The position numbers and the translations under genes are program-made. Shown here piece by piece: positions 1 through 14,600 of a stretch of DNA of 64,000 nt (positions are counted from its first letter, which is position 1; each line of letters opens with the position of its first letter). The notes below the pieces were generated by a model. The model did no database searches. It was not told the origin of the DNA and worked only from the letters and a program-made list of their open reading frames with translations. This DNA is from Sphaerolaimus hirsutus (Eukaryota; Nematoda; Chromadorea; Monhysterida; Sphaerolaimidae). Where the stretch lies: assembly GCA_964036195.1 (NCBI GenBank), contig OZ038458.1, positions 9,871,832 through 9,935,831 of the forward strand, read 5' to 3'.

Positions 1-118
1 TGAAACCTATGTCAAAGTTTACGGTGGAATTTTGAAAAAATCCATAAAAATAATGAAAAAGGAAACCTATGACGTTTCGGGATCAAACTGCTGATCTATA
101 TCCAGCTGAAAGACAGAC

Positions 119-2613
119 CTGTATCTTGTCTAATCGGGATTTGAGCTCATCTGGGTTCAATTTGTCAACTTTTTGACCTGCTTCGGGTGATTTTTCTTTC
201 TTGCCTTTCTTTTTCTTTTTACCTTCTTTAGGCTTTTCATCCGGTGCCGCTGAGAATTCCGCAGAGACTTCTTGCTGAAGAATGTGAAGCACACTTGTAA
301 AAAACATTTAAATGGGAACAGGGTAACAAATGGCTAATATTATAGCATTACCATACGCTAGGATTTGCTAAAACCATTTTTGGAACATGGGGACCATTGG
401 AAAGACTGTTTTTTTACCGAGCCAATGCGCTGATATTAGAACGGATCTATTTCCAAAGACATCTGACCGATTTTTGTATTAATTGTATTTTTGACTAAAC
501 CTAGCAAAACAATCGTGAACTATTTTCTAATGAAAAACATAAAAACATATCCTCTTGATTTCGACCTTCGATATTGGATATAAAAATCGATTCATGATAC
601 AATTCGTCAAAACGCTTTACCGCAGTCTTCATAACTCCGCCCAGAACCGACCTCCAAACCGAGCAGTTTCTCCTTGAGGCCATCCAACCGCTGCCCCAAA
701 TTGGCAATCGCCTCCAGTTTGGCATTCAAATCATTCAACAACTGCCGCAGGCGATCGCACTCGGCCCAGCCATGGTCCAATTGACCCTGAATATGTTAAA
801 ATAACATGTGGTATTGAGTTTTACTTTGTGAAAATATCGAAAACTAAGCAATGGTCTAGTAAAGGGGGCACCCGTAGACCACTTAAGTGTAGATATATGG
901 AGCTCAAATCTTGTTTGGCTACGATCCTAACCCCCGCCCCCAATCGGCATGCTGTCTAGTTACATGGAGCGACATTGAAGATTTACTTACGTAAATTTTC
1001 GCTCAAAATCGCCGTTTGCATACCTTTTACCCATTTTTAACTTCAAAATCATTAGTTCACGTACATAATTGCCTATACTGCAGGGGTTCATCTAAATACA
1101 ACACCACTGAAGCTAGAAACCGACCCGTCTGTCGCTGGCGCCGCCGTGGTCGCCCAGGTCGCGCAGCTGCGGCAGCAACTCGGCCGCCTTGTGCAGCGGC
1201 TCGTCGAAGTCGGGGCCCAGCTGCAAGCCGGGCTCCTCGGCGGCGACGCGCTGGCTGAGGTCGTCTCTGAGCTGGCTCTGCTTGGCCAGCTGGCCGTCGA
1301 TCTCCTCGCGCAGCCCGCCGATGCGCTGCGCCCGCGACAACTGCTCCTCGCTCGCTGCCTTCGCCGCCTGTGTGGGGTCAAATACCAGAGGTATTTAAAG
1401 TCGCACGGAACACTGAAACATTTGATTCCGTATATGGAAGTTTTTCGATTACGATTCGAGTGTGATTTCGATTGATCGATACATGGCACCAATAACATCA
1501 TGGAAAATGGAAAATCATGGAAATTTAGAGCCCAGCAGGAGTAGTAGTAACACTATGATATCATTTTCATTTTGAGAGATTTCCTAAGATTATTTTTAAT
1601 TACATGTTCTGAATATCAACCATTATTTTCAATGCCAGGTGCGGTGCATACTAGCAGAACGAACTTACTTACAACGAGATTTCCGGCTGAAATTTTCCGG
1701 CTGTCTTTCATATGCTTAAATTTACGATAGTAAAAATTGTATGCCAACCCCACACGCACCTGCAACTTCGCGTCGAGGTCACCATGCTCTTGTGCGAGCT
1801 GTTCGAATGCGGGTTTGTGTGCGGCCGATCCGGGTTGCGCTGACACATCGCGCAGGCGCTCCTGCAGCTGGCCCAGCCTCGCCTGCAGCACTTGCACAGC
1901 ATCCAGGTGCTTCGCCTGCGCGTCGATGTCCTCGGGCGAACTGGGCGCCTGCAGGTTGTCCGCCTCCGCTCGCAGCTGCGCCGTCTGCGCCTTCAAATCC
2001 TCAATCTGCGGCAAGAGTTTCGAGTCGGCGTCTTTGCCAGCCAGCAGCGCAGCTTGCAGCTCGTTGTGCTTCAGCTTGACTGCTTCAAATTCGTCCTGCA
2101 GTGGCACGAGAAAATGATTATTGCATCAAAAAGTGGCATATCGACAAATGAGACCAACATTGACGTCCTTGTCGTCGCCGCCCACCTCCTTCAGGTCGTC
2201 CAGCTTGCGGAGGACATCGTGGAACGCCTCCTCGTGGACGGGCTCCCTGGCCAGGAACCACACGTCCGGGTCGTCGTCTTTTGCCTGCGCCAGGGCAGCG
2301 ACCGCAGCCGCCAGCGCCCCCAGCGACTGCTTGGCTTGGTCCAGTAGACTCGCCTGCCGGTCGGCCAGGTCCAGCGACGCTTGCGTGCTCGCCGACAGTT
2401 TCTGCAGTGCAGTTGCGAGTTGTCAGTGGCTCAGAGACAGTGGCAGCGACAAGACATGGGACTCACGTCGAGCTGCTGCGCCACATCGCCGATCTGTGCG
2501 CGGATGGCGTCTGCCCTCTCCACGTTGACTGGGGCGGAAACTGCGTGTTCGGGGCTCGCCGCCAGCTCGTTGTTCAGCTCGTCGCCGAGGCCCGACAGCG
2601 CAGAGCGCCAGCC
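119..2613 (-). CDS. Array block 5 (exons a-f), last in window
   Basis: Exons: a 2467-2613, b 2159-2401, c 1760-2095, d 1125-1367, e 652-786, f 119-274; 420 codons in 2.5 kb, the most compact copy. Exon d differs most (HKAAELL, RDLGDHGG, ending DRR). Exon c has a unique VSAQPG and HKPAFEQL. Exon f begins QEVSAEFSAAPDEKPKEG. The gene continues past position 1: the f donor (CAG|gtctgt) at 117-118 is intact, so further blocks or the C-terminus lie outside the window. Confidence 0.86.
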
Positions 2614-5600
2614 CTACGATTTGTTTCACAAATTTTTTTGTACATTTTGGCGTCACTGACACATTCCAAAACATTGGGAGTCAAGTAAACTATCTTAAAT
2701 CTAGCAAATGAACTCTAGCCATATTGAACGGCCAAACGATACTAAATTTGGGGATGTAGAGAAACTCCTAGACTTCACAAGAAGGTCCGAGCAAGCGTTC
2801 CCACTGAAACATTGCACACTCGAGCAAACGTTAATTTGAAAAATGCAATTTCGAAAAACTAATAAATCAGTACATACTGTAGTTTAAACCAAGTCTATTC
2901 AATCCTTCAAAAGCAAACCTCTATCTTGTCCAGTCGCGCTCTGAGGTGATCTGGACTCAATGTGTCAACATTGCCGGTCCCATCGGGCGCCTTTTCTTTT
3001 TTGCTCTTTTTCTTCTTCTTGGCATCTTTCGGCTTTTCTTGTGACTCCGAAGTCACTTCAGCAGCAACGTCAGTCTGTGAGACAGAAATATCGTTAGACA
3101 ATAGAATACGCATTTCAGATGGTATTGATCACTGTATTTGTTATCGAAAAGTATTCCAAAAATCCCCTGTTTAAACTAGGCCTTACCACCCGCCTAACAC
3201 CTAACCCCCGGCTAATAAATACAAGCATGGCTAATAAAAAGTTGTATAAAGTCATTTTTCAATTTTTACCAACCTAAATACCAGTTCGTTCACTCTAACG
3301 CTGCAACGATATAACGCCCGCTCGACCATCAAAATTTTTTTTCCAAAATTTACAATTTAATTTTTTCCTATTAACTCGTTTCCGATATTTCGATATGAGT
3401 GTACAAATGCATTTTTTCTGTATCATCTTCATTATTCTATTGCTCTGTAAACGACTCAAGTGTCGGTGGTCATATAAACCCATTGCTCATCTATACCCGC
3501 TGCTCATCGATGTCTCTAATTGGGGGGGGGGGGGCATAGATTAGCAGTGGCAGTGGGTTTAGATGACATGTGTATGTAATTTGTTACCAGTGCATGTATG
3601 CACCATCTGTACGGTGCGGCGCAGCCACGACTTTGCTATGCCACTGCCCCAACCCCTACCAGTGCTGCAGCACAACCACACAATCAAACATGGAAATTGA
3701 TTTATATGTAAATCGAAATTCTCGACGTGCATGTATACATTTATTTGCAAATTGAAATTCTTGATTTGCATGTTAAAATCATTGTAAATTTTTTGCAGAT
3801 ATAAATTTTGATTTGGAGATACATACACAAATATTTACTCATGCAAATATATAATTTAGATTAGCATATAAATCAATCTGCATGACTGGCCATGCTGCAC
3901 CATTTGTGGGGATGTGGAAATATACACTACCGTGCAGAATAGTTGAGACTTTTCACACATAGAGAAACAGTAGGCTGGGGGTCCACCGCATATTTTTGTT
4001 TCCCAATTTCTTGTCCCTTGCCCAATTTTGATGCCGTTTGAGTATGTTGGGGTTTGATGCTGCGGCTACTATGAAAATTTTTTGTTTGCTCAAATAATCC
4101 CCCAGGCCTGAGATAAGGGGGGTCTATAAAAAGATGGTCAATAAATATACAAAAAATGGGCAATCTGGATGAGTGTCTTTGAAGCTTAATAAGTCAACCA
4201 TTTCTGGGCTGATTTGAATCATTCAACACTTAAAATGATCGGGACAACCTGCAGATCCTATCTTTGTGGTCAGTTTATTGATGTATAAATTCTGTATGTC
4301 GATTTGATCCAGTTTTTGAACATGAAAAAATATTTTTTTGAACATGCTATCATACACTTTAGACAACGAGAATTCATTTAAAAATTTATGGCACTTCAAA
4401 ATTTTCAATGGTGTCTAAATATTTTACGCTTATTTTACTGGGGTTTGCAGCATGAAAATTTTGTTATTGAACAGTCTATAACATACTTAAGACAGAGAGA
4501 ATTAATATGACAAAAACGTTTTTTCAATATCTCTTTCCAATCAAAAGTTATAGTACTTACAAACTTCCATCTTCATTCCATCCAAAATAATTGCACATTA
4601 CTCATTCACAGTTGGGCCAACTTTTCTCCCTAATAGAGCAAAGCCAAAACCTCAAATTTACACACCAAATAGCTCCACTCAGTAGTATGCCTACCCTCAT
4701 TTCTGAGTTGCTGGCAATGGATGCAAAACTGCAGCAAAAATGAATGAATGCCACAGTTCCATATATGCATTGCCATATGCTGTTCATGCTTAGAATGTTT
4801 GTTGCTGCACACAGAGCTCAGCGATGCAGGCAAGCAGTTGCCATGGTAAAAGATTTGTTAAAAAATGAATGTAGGAATTGGATATAGACTTTAAAGTGAG
4901 ATACTGGGTGGCTACTGCCCAAAACAAGAAAAGTCTCAACTATTCTGAAACATGAACAAACTGAGTTAATATGTTTGTGCACTAGGAATATATGCAGATG
5001 TGAACTTGGGGGGCGGTCATCCCGGGCATGTGTAGTTAACCCCCCAGGGTACCCGTGTATAGTATCCAAATGTTTTGCATATCAACCATTTAAAAATTCT
5101 GGCAACATTAATCATGCAGTGCAAAAAGTCTCAACTATTCTGCACGGTAGTGTATTTGATTGTGGCCTCATGGCAGAGCACATGAGGGCATGGCAAACTT
5201 GGTACTGCGACACACAGTGTATAAGGTGCATTGCCCCCGCACACACTAGTTGACATTGACACCGAATGTCAACAGGTTCCGATCCCAATTGAAACTTTGC
5301 ATTTGAACGTTGTTCGCTGCTCGTCAGCAATCTTTGAATTGGGATCAGAACCAGTTGACATTTGGTATCGAGGGTCAGACATGCACTGGGAAAAAATTAC
5401 ATGTACATGTAATACCACTTCCACTAACCCACCCGCTTCTCATTTGTGTCCTAATCCCCTGCCCGCTACTCATGTACACCCCTCCCCCAATTGGGGGCAT
5501 AGATAGCAGCGGGTATAAATCAGCAGATGGTATGCGCAGATGAGTTGTCACACTTATACATAGAACCGACCTCCAATCCGAGCAGTTTCTCCTTGAGGCC

Positions 5601-8600
5601 ATCCAACCTCTGCCCCAAATTGGCAATCGCCTCCAGTTTGGCTTTCAAATCATTCAACAACTGCCGCAGGCGATCGCACTCGGCCCAGCCATGGTCCAAT
5701 TGACCCTGAATATGTTAAAGTAGCATGTGGCATCGAGTTCTACTCTGTGAAAATCACGCAGCAAAGCCAGCAACCTGTCTGTCGCCGGCGCCGGCGTGGT
5801 CGCCCAGCTCGGTCAGCTGCGGCAGCAAGTCGGCCACCCTGTGCAGCGGCTCGTCGAAGTCGGGGCCCAGCTGCAGGCCGGGCTCCTCGGCGGCGACGCG
5901 CTGGCTGAGGTCGTCTCTGAGCTGGCTCTGCTTGGCCAGCTGGCCGTCGATCTCCTCCCGCAGGCCGCCGATGCGCTGCGCCCGCGACAACTGCTCCTCG
6001 CTCGCTGCCCTGGCCGCCTGTGTGGAGAAATACCAGGGGTATTTATGCATGTTGCGCGGAACACTGAAACATTTGTTTCCGTGTCCGGAAATTTTTCGAT
6101 CACGTGGGCAGGGTTGGCAAAATCTCAGAAACAAAAGTAGAATAAAAATAAAATGGGAAATCGAAGAATAAAATAAAATAAAATGGAAAATTTCAACAAA
6201 ACAAATTATAAAAAATTCGAATTTTTTTTTGTTGATTCGAAATGTGCATAAAATGTTGATTCGATTTTCGAAAAGTGCATAAAAATTCGTTTTTTTTTGC
6301 AAGATTGTATAAAAATTCATTTTTTTTGTAAAATTTTTTATCTTGTTGCTGGAGTTTTTACCTGTTTATTCGCAAAAATGCGGGCAGTCCAAACCCAATA
6401 GTGTCAAATGTCATGTAAAATGTCATGCAAAGTCTCAATAGTCATGACAAATGTAAAGTAAAGTGTCATTTGTTAAGCAAATTGTAATCAAATTTTATGT
6501 TTTGTATTTCGATCTTATGTTTTGTATCCAAATCTTATGTGAACATTTGGATACAAAAACAGACGATTTTGATACAAGACAGAAGATTGGATACAAAACA
6601 AAAGATTTGGATACACAATTTAGATATTGCATGACATTTTGCATGACAATAATCCTAATTATCCTAATTATTGTTATCGAAAATTGTAACTTTACGCTTG
6701 CAACCAGCTAACAATGCCTACTACATGCAACGTTTTGAAGTAATTGAATTTTTTTTCACTTCATCTGTTTTTCATGTTTAGGTCTAATGATAACACTTTT
6801 CTGGCTTGCATGCCAGATTTTAATTTTTTATGGGGTCATTTTATTTTATTAACGACTTTTAGGAATAAAAACAAAATAAAATTAAAATAAAATACATTTT
6901 TATACAATTTGTATAAAACCAACCCTGCACGTGGGGCGGAAAGGCACACCAAAAATGGTGTTTCTCGAGACATGACACCCATCCCCTCATGGAAAAGGAC
7001 AGTTTGAGATTTAGAGAGAATCATGGATAGTGTAAAGACATTTGTAGTACCCTGTAGACCTGAATTTATTTTACTAAAAATTCCTTGCCAGTACACGCAC
7101 CTGCAACCTCGCATCGAGGTCATCATGCTCCTGTGCGAGCTGTTCTAATTCGGGTTTGTGTGCGGCCGATCCGGGTTGGGAAGACACATCGCGCAGACGC
7201 TCCTGCAGCTGGCCCAGCCTCGCCTGCAGCACTTGCACAGCATCCAGGTGCTTCGCCTGCGCGTCGATGTCCTCGGGCGAACTGGGCGCCTGCAGGTTGT
7301 CCGCCTCCGCTCGCAGCTGCGCCGTCTGCGCCTTCAAATCCTCAATCTGCGGCACGAGTTTTGAGTCGGCGTCTTTGCCAGCCAGCAGCGCAGCTTGCAG
7401 CTCGTTGTGCTTCAGCTTGACCGCCTCAAACTCTTCCTGCAGTGGCACGAGAAAATGATTATTGCATCAAAAAAGTGGCATATCGACAAATGAGACCAAC
7501 ATTGATGTCCTTGTCGTCGCCGCCCACCTCCTTCAGGTCGTCCAGCTTGCGGAGGACATCGTGGAACGCCTCCTCGTGGACGGGCTCCCTGGCCAGGAAC
7601 CACACGTCCGGGTCGTCGTCCTTCGCCTGGGCCAGGGCAGCGACCGCAGCCGCCAGCGCCCCCAGCGACTGCTTGGCTTGGTCCAGCAGACCCGCCTGCC
7701 GGTCGGCCAGGTCCAGCGACGCTTGCGTGCTCGCAGACAGTTTCTGCAGTACAGTTGTCAGTTGCGAGTTGTCAGTGGATTGTGTGAAAAAGTGGCAGTG
7801 ACAAGACATGGGACTCACGTCGAGCTGCTGCGCGACATCGCCGATCTGTGCGCGGATGGCGTCTGCCCTCTCCACGTTGACTGGGGCGGAAACTGCGTGC
7901 TCGGGGCTCGCCGCCAGCTCGTTGTTCAGCTCGTCGCCGAGGCCCGACAGTGCAGAGCGCCAGCCCTGTAAACATGAGGAAAAAAATCAAGTTAAATTCC
8001 AACAATTCCATTCTTCTGAAATAGCCACAATGGCCCTACACACGCTGGTTTTCACCGTGACTTCTGTGAAAACTGAAATGGCGACAATCAGCTTACTCTT
8101 ATTGTATGCTATATGTGTTTTAGGTTTCAAATGTTCAAATTTAAACTTTCATTAATAACAATTCACATTAAAATCAAATTAAATCGTTCAACCGTGTTGA
8201 TACACTTGCGTTTGAAAAAAATTCAGTTTTCCCACGAAGTCATGGTGAAAACTAGTGTGTGTAGGCACAATGCCACAAGGGGCTGCATGGTGTGGGGCAA
8301 CCCCGCATAGGGCAACCGAGTAGTTAGTAGGGCAAAGGTATAAGGCAGTTAATGCAATTGAATGCATGAAGAGCAGGAATTGAGTGCGACACATTTGATG
8401 TGGATAAAATAGGATCATGTCAGATAAGGCAGGTGTGCTCATGCAATCATTATCATATTGTGAGTTTGGTCAAATGCATCTGAGCAAACTTTTGCGTAAA
8501 TGTTTTTGTACATATTCATCTTAGTGTGACAGATGCCAGACGTACAAAAATAGCTGTGGTTGCCCGTTGCGGAGTTGCCCTGTTCGCCCGTGCCCCACAA

Positions 8601-11600
8601 GGTGATGCCACAATTGAGGCGTCCAATTCTTAAAGTCTACAAGTCCAAAATGTGAAAATTTTGAGTTAGGCCCGTTAACGTCATCTGGGGCCACTCCCGC
8701 ACATTTTTCATTATTTTTCATATATTTTTTGACCTCACATGCCCACATAGCATAGTGCCAAATTTGACCTTTTTGGGGAAAAATGCTGGGGCAAAATTGG
8801 GCAAGAAGTCGAAAAGTCCACTTAGTTTTCGGCTAAATGTCGACAAGTCCGCAGCACTTTTTGTTGGGAAAAACCCGCAAGAAATGTGATAAGTCCATCA
8901 TGGACACCGATTTCTAAAAGAAGTCCATAAATTTCCCATAATGCTGCGATTACAGCTCGGACGTAAAATTGGCCAGCGTAAAATTGATTTTTGGGCGTAA
9001 AATTAATTACAGGTGAATGGATAAAGATATGGCATTGTAATTTCAGTCAAAGAAAGCGCACATGCAGAATTTTCTTGTGTCCAAAGCTCATCAGTTTATT
9101 TTAATTTCACTAGAAGTTATGAATTTTGTCGAAAGTTTTTTAATTTTACGCCCTAATTTTACGCCACTTACAGCGCAAAATTGACAAAATTGTGCTAAAA
9201 TTCATTACGAATCATTCATTCATTCATTACTCCCAGTACGATTAAAATAAACTCATGAGCTTTGGACACAAGAAACGTCTGCATCCAAGCGTTCTTTGAC
9301 TGAAATAACAATGTCGTATCTTTATCCATTCATCTGTAATTAATTTTACGCCCAAAATCAATTTTACGCCCGGTCAATTTTACGCCCGAGCTGTAATCGC
9401 AGCATAAGGTAGCTTCGCCCCCTCGCCGTGAACAAAAATGTTCTCGAGTGCAAGAAGTCGACGAGTCCATTTCCCTCCATATTTCGATGGTATTTCGAGG
9501 AAATACGGTATTTACAACTGTTCATGAGAACAAATAGTTGAAGTGAATTGTAAACTGATTTCAATTGTTACCAAAATAGGAACCAAATCGAACTTTAACT
9601 TTAATTTCCGAACATTAGCCGACAGCCGCTGCAGGCGCGCATGTTGGCCCCCTTACATGCGCGCCGGGTGTATGACTACATGCGCGCCGGGTTGTGCAGA
9701 TGCACAGGGTCACTTAAAACAAGTCGAAATGTCAATTGTCAAAATGCCAATGTGGTCAAAATTTGAAGTGCAATTTTGAAAAACCCTGAAAATCACAGAG
9801 ATATCAAGTCTCGAAATCTAACTAATTTATATTCAGCTAAAAGACAGACCTGTATTTTGTCCAATCGCGATTTGAGCTCATCTGGGTTCAATTTGTCCAC
9901 TTTTTGACCTGCCTCGGGTGATTTTTCTTTCTTGCCTTTCTTTTTCTTTTTACTTTCTTTAGGCTTTTCCTCTGGTGTCGCTGAGGATTCCGCAGAGACT
10001 TCTTTCTGAAGAAAGTGAAGCACACTTGTAAAACAATATTTAAATGAGAACAGAATACCCAATGAATAATATTGTAGTATATCAGCACACCGTATTTCCA
10101 CGAATAAGAACCACTTGAATAAATACCCCTGTTGGCTGGGTTAGGAAAAAATTACCCATTTAGAAAAAAACTCTCCCACTCGGACTGGTGGGAAAGACGT
10201 TAACATGTATAAAAAAACTATTTATGTAGACATGTGAAATATGTGTTCTTTTACAACTTACGTTCACTATGTAGCATTGATTTCATTGCCTGAATTATGG
10301 AATGGCTTACGCATTGCTTACAGGTTTATGGAGATAATGTAAGCCGATTGAGTCATACAAATATATTGAGCAAGAATTTCATATAAGAATTCTGACGAAA
10401 AATAATTCCTCTCCTCGAATAATTCCCCCTCAAAGACTTCTGACGAAAAATAACTCCCTGGGTCTTATTCGAAAATATACATTACTTGCAGAAAGTAATT
10501 TTTCAGAACCTTTCCGGGACCATTGAAAAGACTGTTGTTGTTGTTGTTTTTAAAATCCAACGTGTCGGGATGAAAACGCACCATTTTAAAATATCTTAGA
10601 TAGTATTTTCCAAAAGTTTTGCGAAAAATAATTTTTTAAGCTCTTGATACATAACTCCTATATTGGATATAAAATAATCAATACTTGATAGTACAATTCG
10701 TCGAAACCCTTTACCGCAGTCTTCATAACTCCGCCCAGAACCGACCTCCAAACCGAGCAGTTTCTCCTTGAGGCCATCCAACCGCTGCCCCAAATTGGCA
10801 ATCGCCTCCAGTTTGGCATTCAAATCATTCAACAACTGCCGCAGGCGATCGCACTCGGCCCAGCCATGGTCCAATTGACCCTGCATAGATTAAAACCATA
10901 GTTGTTAAAATGTATTTACGTTTACTCGAAAAATACGGATACTCGAGTACTGCGTAAATACGTTTACGTTTCCTCCCGAAAAAATACCGATACTCACTTA
11001 CTCGCATACGTTTTGAAAGTACGTGAGTACAGAAAACGTATTTCAAACGGGCTTCCTATAAGCTTTTAAACGCATAAAGGGAAAAACAACTAGAGAAAAG
11101 CAAAAAAAATAGGCACAAAATATCCAAAATCGCATAAAATAGGCAAAAACACATTAACTAGTGAATTTGGTGGTGAAAAAGTTTGAAAACGTTTAATTTC
11201 ACAAAAAAAAACGAGCAAAATTTCACAAAAAAAACACTTTTACGTTTTACGGGGACGAAAGTAATTTACTCACGTTTACTTATGAGTACAAGTGAAAAAT
11301 AAAAACTTTAGGTTTTCTGTACTCACATGCAGAGTTGTTAAAATACCGGTATTTTTGGAAAGTGTAAGTGTAAGCGTAAATACACTTTCCAAATTTTGAG
11401 TATGGATACCAAAAGTGTAAGGTATTTAAAAAGACCTAGGAAAGTGTAAGTGTAAATTTCTTTAGAAAGAGCTCTCACTGTTGAGCATTAGAAAACACCA
11501 CTGTTTTCACCTTTAGATCAATTTATTTGGCATTATCATGCATTATTTCACATTTTACTGCCTTTTATGAAACATTTCAGACTGTAACAAATACTGTAGT

Positions 11601-14600
11601 GGTATGAAGTTCCCCAATAATGGCACTTTTTCAGTGTTGATATTTTACTGATTAAGCAATGCGATACACACTGTTTAAATGCAAGAATGGACATGCAGCA
11701 AATGTCAATGCAAAAGCCAGTTGACTTTGTGTCCAGCTGGTGAATTTCCATTGATCTTGTTCTTTTTACAAAAGTATGATGAAACTGTAGAATACCATGA
11801 GTACTGATCAAAGGTTGCAGATCAAAGGCTAGTTTGTACATTTGCCATATTTTCTACATTCAATGCATAACTGCATGTGTGCACTGTGCAGTTTTTTTTG
11901 TACATGACCCTATTTTATGCTTTCTCAAAAGCATAAAACAGGGCCATCTGAAAGAAAAAAATACACTTTCTGTACCCGGGCATTTTGCTTAGGAAAGTGT
12001 AAAAAAAGTGTATGGGTATTTTATGAAAGTGTAAGTGTAAATATAAATGTAAATACCCATTTACCCGGGTATTTCGGGTAAGTGTAAAAACACTTTCGCA
12101 ACTCTACTCACCTGTGAGTAAAAAATCATTATTTTACGTTTTCTGTACTCACCTGAGTAAAAAACAAATACTTTACGTTAACGTTTACTTTTTTAAAAGT
12201 TCAGTACTTTTAACAACTTTGATTAACACAACATGCGGCATTGAGTTATACTCTGTGAAAATCACGCAGCAAAGCCACCAACCTGTCTGTCGCCGGCGCC
12301 GGCGTGGTCGCCCAGCTCGGTCAGCTGCGGCAGCAAGTCGGCCACCCTGTGCAGCGGCTCGTCGAAGTCGGGGCCCAGCTGCAGGCCGGGCTCCTCGGCG
12401 GCGACGCGCTGGCTGAGGTCGTCTCTGAGCTGGCTCTGCTTGGCCAGCTGGCCGTCGATCTCCTCGCGCAGGCCGCCGATGCGCTGCGCCCGCGACAACT
12501 GCTCCTCGCTCGCTGCCTTCGCCGCCTGTGTGGGAAAGTGGCTTGCAATGAACCTCCATTCCGAGCTGTTGACACTTTTTGAACAACTTTAGAAAATCTC
12601 CAGCAAAATGTCGATAACGTCATGCTGTATCCAGCAAAAAATCGATAAGTCCGCATCACAAAAATTCGAGGACGTTTTTTAACTCTCCAGTAATTTAAGT
12701 TTTCAATTTTTATTTCATTACTAGAAACAAAACACAGGAAATCGATTTCATTACAGAAAAATTCAAAATTTTAAAAATTTTTCGAATTTTCATTTTTTGT
12801 TGCTATTTTTAGCTCAAAAGGGACGCAAAAAATAAAGATGTATTCAAAATTCAGCAGAAAGATTCGAAACTGCAATTTTTTAGAGGAAACAATTCGAAAC
12901 TGGATGTCATTTTCTCGAAATCGATTTTTCGTGTTATCGGCTTTTAGAAGTAAGGGGATCCATTCGTGCACTTCCAAAGCTAGAATTAGTAAAAAACACC
13001 GACACACCTGCAGCTTCGCGTCGAGGTCACCATGCTCTTGTGCGAGCTGTTCGAATTCGGGTTTGTGTGCGGCCGATCCGGGTTGGGAAGACACGTCGCG
13101 CAGGCGCTCCTGCAGCTGGCCCAGCCTCGCCTGCAGCACTTGCACAGCATCCAGGTGCTTCGCCTGCGCGTCGATGTCCTCGGGCGAACTGGGCGCCTGC
13201 AGGTTGTCCGCCTCCGCTCGCAGCTGCGCCGTCTGCGCCTTCAAATCCTCAATCTGCGGCACGAGTTTTGAGTCGGCGTCTTTGCCAGCCAGCAGCGCCG
13301 CTTGCAGCTCGTTGTGCTTCAGCTTGACTGCTTCAAATTCATCCTGCAGTGACACGAGAAAACGATTATTGCACCGAAAAATTGGCAAATCGACTGATGA
13401 AACCAACATTGACGTCCTTGTCGTCGCCGCCCACCTCCTTCAGGTCGTCCAGCTTGCGGAGGACATCGTGGAACGCCTCCTCGTGGACGGGCTCCCTGGC
13501 CAGGAACCACACGTCCGGGTCGTCGTCCTTCGCCTGGGCCAGGGCAGCGACCGAAGCCGCCAGCGCCCCCAGCGACTGCTTGGCTTGGTCCAGCAGACCC
13601 GCCTGCCGGTCGGCCAGGTCCAGCGACGCTTGCGTGCTCGCCGACAGTTTCTGCAGTGCAGTTGCGAGTTGTCAGTGGCTCAGAGACAGTGGCAGCGACA
13701 AGACATGGGACTCACGTCGAGCTGCTGCGCCACATCGCCGATCTGTGCGCGGATGGCGTCTGCCCTCTCCACGTTGACTGGGGCGGAGACTGCGTGCTCG
13801 GGGCTCGCCGCCAGCTCGTTGTTCAGCTCGTCGCTGAGGCCAGACAGCGCAGAGCGCCAGCCCTACGCGAACAGCAGGGTTACATATAGCACTGTAAAGT
13901 AGAAATAAAAAACAATCAATGTAAATTCCGTCAATTTCATTCCAAAATGATGACATTTCAATGGAATGACACTAGTGACGCCAAAATCACACCATTTTTA
14001 TGGAGTGGTGCTACTGACGCCAAAATCATGACATTATGCCGGTGACTCCAGAGTAGGGTTGGCCGATGTTTTTTTAAACGTTTTTTTTTTGAACATGACG
14101 TCCGAAATGTTGTTTTTTTTTATAAAACATCGACCGAAATTTTTAGTACTAAGCACTAGGTATTTTGCAAAATTTTTGCGCGCAAGCGCGCAATTTCACA
14201 CACCAATTGACATTGGTGGTTGTTTTCATTGGTTTTGTGGCATTTTTAGTATCAAAGTATCCATTTATATATGCTACCATGGGTTAAAAAGCCGTCATAT
14301 GTCGGTGTAGTATATAATATTGGAGTAATGTGCTTCCATGTACCTCCACAGTGTGTAACTTCACTCCCAAAGTAACAACCTCGTTTTATAACCTTGTTTC
14401 ATCACTATTCCGTGCCAAACTTTACCTGAAGTCACAAACATTCGACTATAAAGCGACATATGAATGTATCGACAAAAAATGGATATTTTTGACACAAATC
14501 ACCACTTATAATGCTATCCCATGGCTCAACAGCCATTAAATGGTCATATATAACATCACAGAGTATTGCCACTGTCTGATATACCTATTATGTTGACACA

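Noticed and set aside
12838..13902. Long plus-strand open frame (354 codons) across block 3
   Set aside because: It lies opposite exons a-c and reads through their introns. It is Ser/Ala/Arg/Cys rich, with no domain. The same antisense frames recur in every block because the exons are GC-rich, so they are shadows.
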